From: Neobacillus nitrireducens
GTDB taxonomy: Bacteria > Bacillota > Bacilli > Bacillales > Cytobacillaceae
DNA: 64,000 nt
Assembly (NCBI RefSeq): GCF_030915405.1
Contig: NZ_CP133262.1
Coordinates: 1,798,001-1,862,000, forward strand
Direction of reading: 5' to 3'
Made by a program: the position numbers and the translations under genes. This document shows positions 61,094-64,000 of the stretch, one piece after another (positions within the stretch are counted from its first letter, which is position 1; each line of letters opens with the position of its first letter). The notes under the pieces were generated by a model, which did not search any database, was not told where the DNA came from, and saw only the letters and a list, made by a program, of their open reading frames with translations.

Positions 61094-61385
61094 ATTTTTC
61101 AAACACAATGAAATCAACATTCAGTTATAGCAGAGCCTAACCAATATCCTCTGTAAATAAATTTGTAAGTAAAAATGAAGTGTATTTTTCTGAGGTACAC
61201 TGGCTATTGTACCCCCACATTTTAATATACAAATTCTCCCGAAATAATTATCGAAATCCCTTTTTATCAACAAAAATAGACCTCCAAATTACCATACAAT
61301 TTGAAGGTCATTTTGTATTACATTTTTAATGTTTGCAGTAGTTAACGGAACCAGTTAACTTCATTCGTTGTTTTTTTTATCATTG

Positions 61386-62120
61386 TTATAAAGTCCAATA
61401 AGTTAATGTATCAAAAATTCCTAATAGTAACATCAGCACCCCAGCAATCCTTTGAACCACTATCCCAAACTTTCTCCCTATTTTCATTATCACTCCACTA
61501 GCGCCGAGGTACCAAATGATAAAAATAAAAATCAATAGTGGAATAGCCGTTCCAATGGCAAATATAGGTGGCAATATAAACCCATAGGCACTAGACAATA
61601 CGACTGGCATTAAGGTGACAAAGAAAAGTATAAACATAGTAGGACAGAATGCTAGTGAAAAACTAAATCCTAACATAAAAGAACCCAGAGGATTATCACT
61701 CTTGTATTCTTTTGATCCTTTTAATAAATTTATTGTTCCTTTTAATTTGATAAAACCCAACATAAACAACCCAACAATAACTAATAAAGGTCCCATAATC
61801 TTCCGTAGCCATGGAAAATATAAAGTAAGATTTTGTTCAAATCCCCTTCCGAGCAGCCATACCAAAACACCTAACAAAGAAAATGCTACTACCTTCCCTA
61901 AAGTGAAAAAGAAAACATCTTTCCAAGCAATTTTCTTTTGAATAGAACGGTTACCATAAAGTGTTACAGCACTTATATTACCTGTGAGCTGACATGGTGC
62001 AAGAGCTCCTATTAGGCCTAGAATAAACGCAAAGACTATTGGCCATGATTCTAAGCTATAGGCTATATTGGTAAATGGTTTACTTACAACTGAGCTAAAT
62101 TGACTTAAAATACCGTACAT
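61386..62120 (-). CDS. CcdA/DsbD-type transmembrane protein
   Basis: A 244-residue membrane protein with about six to seven helices. GALAPCQLTGN (Cys near residue 43) and SLAFCPTMFILFF (Cys near 158) are the paired Cys-Pro motifs of CcdA/DsbD-like thiol electron carriers, or of related metal/sulfite transporter-like proteins. CcdA passes reducing power across the membrane for cytochrome c maturation or disulfide handling. Context near copper genes could suggest a thiol or copper role, but the distance is over 1 kb. The ATG is followed by MYGILSQFSS; a ribosome site is weak (AAGGTG). Confidence 0.75.
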   Translation of the reverse strand: MYGILSQFSSVVSKPFTNIAYSLESWPIVFAFILGLIGALAPCQLTGNISAVTLYGNRSIQKKIAWKDVFFFTLGKVVAFSLLGVLVWLLGRGFEQNLTLYFPWLRKIMGPLLVIVGLFMLGFIKLKGTINLLKGSKEYKSDNPLGSFMLGFSFSLAFCPTMFILFFVTLMPVVLSSAYGFILPPIFAIGTAIPLLIFIFIIWYLGASGVIMKIGRKFGIVVQRIAGVLMLLLGIFDTLTYWTL

Positions 62121-62262
62121 TTAATCACCTTAAATCATTAATTGATAGACAAAAGCTTAACATAAAGTGATGCAGAAATTATGAAGAACAACCTAAAAAT
62201 CATCAATATTCTGTTGAATCAATTCTCACAAAAGGATCTAGATTTATTTATACCATTTTTAT

Positions 62263-63033
62263 TTAGGCCCAAACCTCTTCAAGAACTTCTCGGAATAAAT
62301 CATCCAAAAGTGGTGTCATATCCTCTTTGGACACTTTAAGCGTTTTGGTGTATTCCTCGAGCCGGTTGATTTCTTTTTCTAAAAAATCATTAATTACCGT
62401 CACCTTTGGCTCGAGATCTAACTCCTCCCCGCTGATTTTCCTCTCAAGCAAAGTATGGATTTCCTCCTTTAGCTGACCCTGTTCTAGAAGTTCTTCTACC
62501 AATGTTTGAAATTCAATCGGCGGAACCGAATTATACCTTTCAATCCAAATACATGCTAAAACTGGTCGAAGGACATAGAAGTACTTTTTAATCTTCACAG
62601 AATCACCACGGAGATAATCACGAAAATTACCTTTTGCCATATTTAAATAATGATAGAGTGCTGATTGCGGTAAAAACACTTGATTTTGGATGGCTTTCAA
62701 TTTATCTGTTAATGAAAAAGCTTGATAATAAACAATGCCTGAATGGAGCCATTCCATTAGCGGCGGATTGGATTTGCGGAATAACTTGAGTGCTTTTCGT
62801 AATTCCCAGCCATTAATGTCAAGAAGGTTATTTATCGGAAGTTCAATGACATCACGCTTTTGATCAATGCTTAAATACCAGTCCTTTTTGTGGACATAAA
62901 TAAACCGAACATCGTAATCACTATCCTTGGATGGAAAGCCCCATGCTCTGCTCCCAGACTCGACTGCGAGACAAATTTTCACATCAAACTGTTCTTCGAT
63001 TTTTTTAATTTCTGTGAGGATTTTTTCTTTCAT
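62263..63033 (-). CDS. YcgL-like nucleotidyltransferase domain protein
   Basis: A 256-residue protein with an N-terminal nucleotidyltransferase motif GSRAWGFPSKDSDYDVRFIYVH (residues about 27-48) that carries the G-S and D-x-D pattern of the polymerase-beta superfamily. The C-terminal region is helical and charged. Similar to B. subtilis YcgL, of unknown substrate; possible roles are in RNA modification or toxin-like nucleotidylation. Its start overlaps the pabC stop by 4 bp. Confidence 0.8.
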   Translation of the reverse strand: MKEKILTEIKKIEEQFDVKICLAVESGSRAWGFPSKDSDYDVRFIYVHKKDWYLSIDQKRDVIELPINNLLDINGWELRKALKLFRKSNPPLMEWLHSGIVYYQAFSLTDKLKAIQNQVFLPQSALYHYLNMAKGNFRDYLRGDSVKIKKYFYVLRPVLACIWIERYNSVPPIEFQTLVEELLEQGQLKEEIHTLLERKISGEELDLEPKVTVINDFLEKEINRLEEYTKTLKVSKEDMTPLLDDLFREVLEEVWA

Positions 63034-63902
63034 AGGTATTCACTCCCTAAACAATGCCTTGACCAAAGACTTTTACAATAATAGCGATAGTCATGATGGA
63101 GCTGTTGAACAATAGGTCCCTTTTTGCCAGGCAATTTATGCCCTTCAAAAGAAGTAATTGGTACGATTTCTTGAATGGAATTGGTGACAAACAGTTCATC
63201 TGCCTGAAAGGCGTTCTCAACGGTATAAAACCCCTCTGCCACACTTAAATTATGTTTCTTCCCTAATTCAATGACAAACTGACGCGTAATTCCATTTAAT
63301 ATACCGGTCTCTACTGCCGGGGTAAATATGACATTTCCTTTTAACCAAAAGATATTTGAGACAATCCCTTCAGCCAGATATCCATCTTTGGTTAAGAAAA
63401 CTCCTTCCACGTCAGCGGCATTTCCGATTTCTCTTTTTGCCAGGATATTATTCATAAAATGATGGGACTTTATTCGTTCCTTACCTTCTGGGCTGTTTCG
63501 TCTTAGCTTCAATAAAACAGCCCTTTTTTCCACTAAGTCCCCAGCAGGTGGTAACGGCTTAGGAAAAATAAGGATGTTCGGTTTCATGTAAGGTTCCACC
63601 TGCAAACCAACGTCACCAATTCCTGCAGAAACATTTAAGCGGATATAGGCATTGGTTAAATTGTTTATTTCTAGTAACTCCTGCAAGTTTGAATACACTT
63701 CTTCTCTATCAAACCGGAAGTTAATGTTCAGCACCTCTAACCCCTTATTTAGACGCTCTAGATGATCATCTAATAAAAAGGGATGCCCTTCATATACTCT
63801 AAACGTCTCAAATAATCCCATCCCATATAAAAAACCATGATCAAAAGGTGAGATTTTTACCTCTTCTTTTTTTACCAATTGACCGTTAAAGTAGATATGC
63901 AT
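63030..63902 (-). CDS. pabC: Aminodeoxychorismate lyase
   Basis: A 290-residue class IV PLP enzyme. HGFLYGMGLFETFRVYEGHPFLLDDHLERL (residues 22-51) and LAEGIVSNIFWLKGN with the PLP-related ETGILNGITRQFVIEL region match PabC/IlvE-fold enzymes. The lysine that binds PLP lies in ERIKSHHFMNN (about 150). PabC makes 4-aminobenzoate for folate. It follows pabA by 2 bp, which supports PabC over branched-chain transaminase. Confidence 0.9.
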   Translation of the reverse strand: MHIYFNGQLVKKEEVKISPFDHGFLYGMGLFETFRVYEGHPFLLDDHLERLNKGLEVLNINFRFDREEVYSNLQELLEINNLTNAYIRLNVSAGIGDVGLQVEPYMKPNILIFPKPLPPAGDLVEKRAVLLKLRRNSPEGKERIKSHHFMNNILAKREIGNAADVEGVFLTKDGYLAEGIVSNIFWLKGNVIFTPAVETGILNGITRQFVIELGKKHNLSVAEGFYTVENAFQADELFVTNSIQEIVPITSFEGHKLPGKKGPIVQQLHHDYRYYCKSLWSRHCLGSEYL

Positions 63903-63904
63903 TT

Positions 63905-64000
63905 TTAATACCCCTGATGAATGGGTGCCGGTTTATAGTGATGGACAAAGTTCTGCAAAAGCACTTTCCCTGAAGTAGTCATAATCGATTCCGGATGAAA
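63905..64000 (-). CDS. pabA: PabA, glutamine amidotransferase (C-terminal end only)
   Basis: The last 31 codons of a minus-strand gene that continues beyond the window. They read FHPESIMTTSGKVLLQNFVHHYKPAPIHQGY, the C-terminal end of PabA/TrpG glutamine amidotransferases with the conserved FHPES. It supplies ammonia for 4-amino-4-deoxychorismate synthesis. With pabC 2 bp downstream it forms a folate operon. Confidence 0.8.
   Translation of the reverse strand, partial: FHPESIMTTSGKVLLQNFVHHYKPAPIHQGY

Noticed and set aside
60485..61385. CRISPR array from the spaced repeats
   Set aside because: Only two to four degenerate short motifs with irregular spacing, no constant repeat and no cas genes.

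Overview
The window looks like chromosome of a low-GC, endospore-forming member of the Bacillaceae (Neobacillus-, Priestia- or Bacillus-like; inference). Sporulation markers are an alpha/beta-type SASP, a Spo0E-like phosphatase, a CotY/CotZ-type coat protein and two YjcZ-type peptides. SigI/RsgI and a class IV PHA synthase (PhaR+PhaC) also point to this group. No rRNA, tRNA, CRISPR array or prophage was seen.

Layout. 0-7.9 kb: end of an MFS transporter, a hemerythrin-like protein behind an FNR-type box, a complete fixABCX-type electron-transfer-flavoprotein operon with a cre site, a ZIP metal transporter, a Spo0E-like protein and a nitrilase-family amidase. 8.0-9.5 kb: a dead IS1182-type element holding two inverted copies of a 134-bp palindromic repeat. 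9.5-12.8 kb: a 2-oxoacid:ferredoxin oxidoreductase made of two fused subunits (alpha-beta and gamma-delta). 13.1-19.0 kb: the lactate module lutABC, lutR and lctP, with a shared operator-like palindrome. 19-26 kb: a B12/radical-SAM protein, two coupled tiny genes, a DUF3905 protein, a CdaR-type regulator, glcDF and a SASP. 26-33 kb: sigI-rsgI, a membrane protein, a reductase/aldehyde dehydrogenase pair and prfC. 33-42 kb: an FtsH-like protease, a DUF1232 protein, YjcZ peptides, a GDPD phosphodiesterase, a coat protein, an orphan histidine-kinase-like protein, uppP and a CwlO-like NlpC/P60 hydrolase. 42-49 kb: a PHA cluster (phaQP, a divergent hydrolase, and a five-gene operon CoA ligase-hydrolase-phasin-like-phaR-phaC). 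49-54.5 kb: adhE broken by a frameshift, and ppc. 54.5-64 kb: a cadherin-like surface protein, a CoxG-type SRPBCC protein, a frameshifted YczE/YitT-type membrane protein, copper genes ycnI/ycnJ with a Met-rich secreted peptide, a 1.3-kb gene-poor stretch with a stop-interrupted small gene and short palindromes, a CcdA-like protein, a nucleotidyltransferase, pabC and the end of pabA.

Themes. Much of the window handles reducing equivalents and C2-C4 acids: lactate uptake and oxidation (LctP, LutABC), GlcDF, FixABCX, the ferredoxin-linked 2-oxoacid oxidoreductase, AdhE, PEP carboxylase and PHA storage. Candidate cre boxes before fixA, glcD and lctP, and FNR-like boxes before the hemerythrin gene and the oxidoreductase operon, suggest control by carbon catabolite repression and oxygen. 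Several genes carry single-base or single-codon lesions (transposase, adhE, the yczE-like gene, a small gene near 60.35 kb). Two of these sit in homopolymers and may be sequencing errors. Many genes appear to start at TTG or GTG, chosen here from Shine-Dalgarno spacing.
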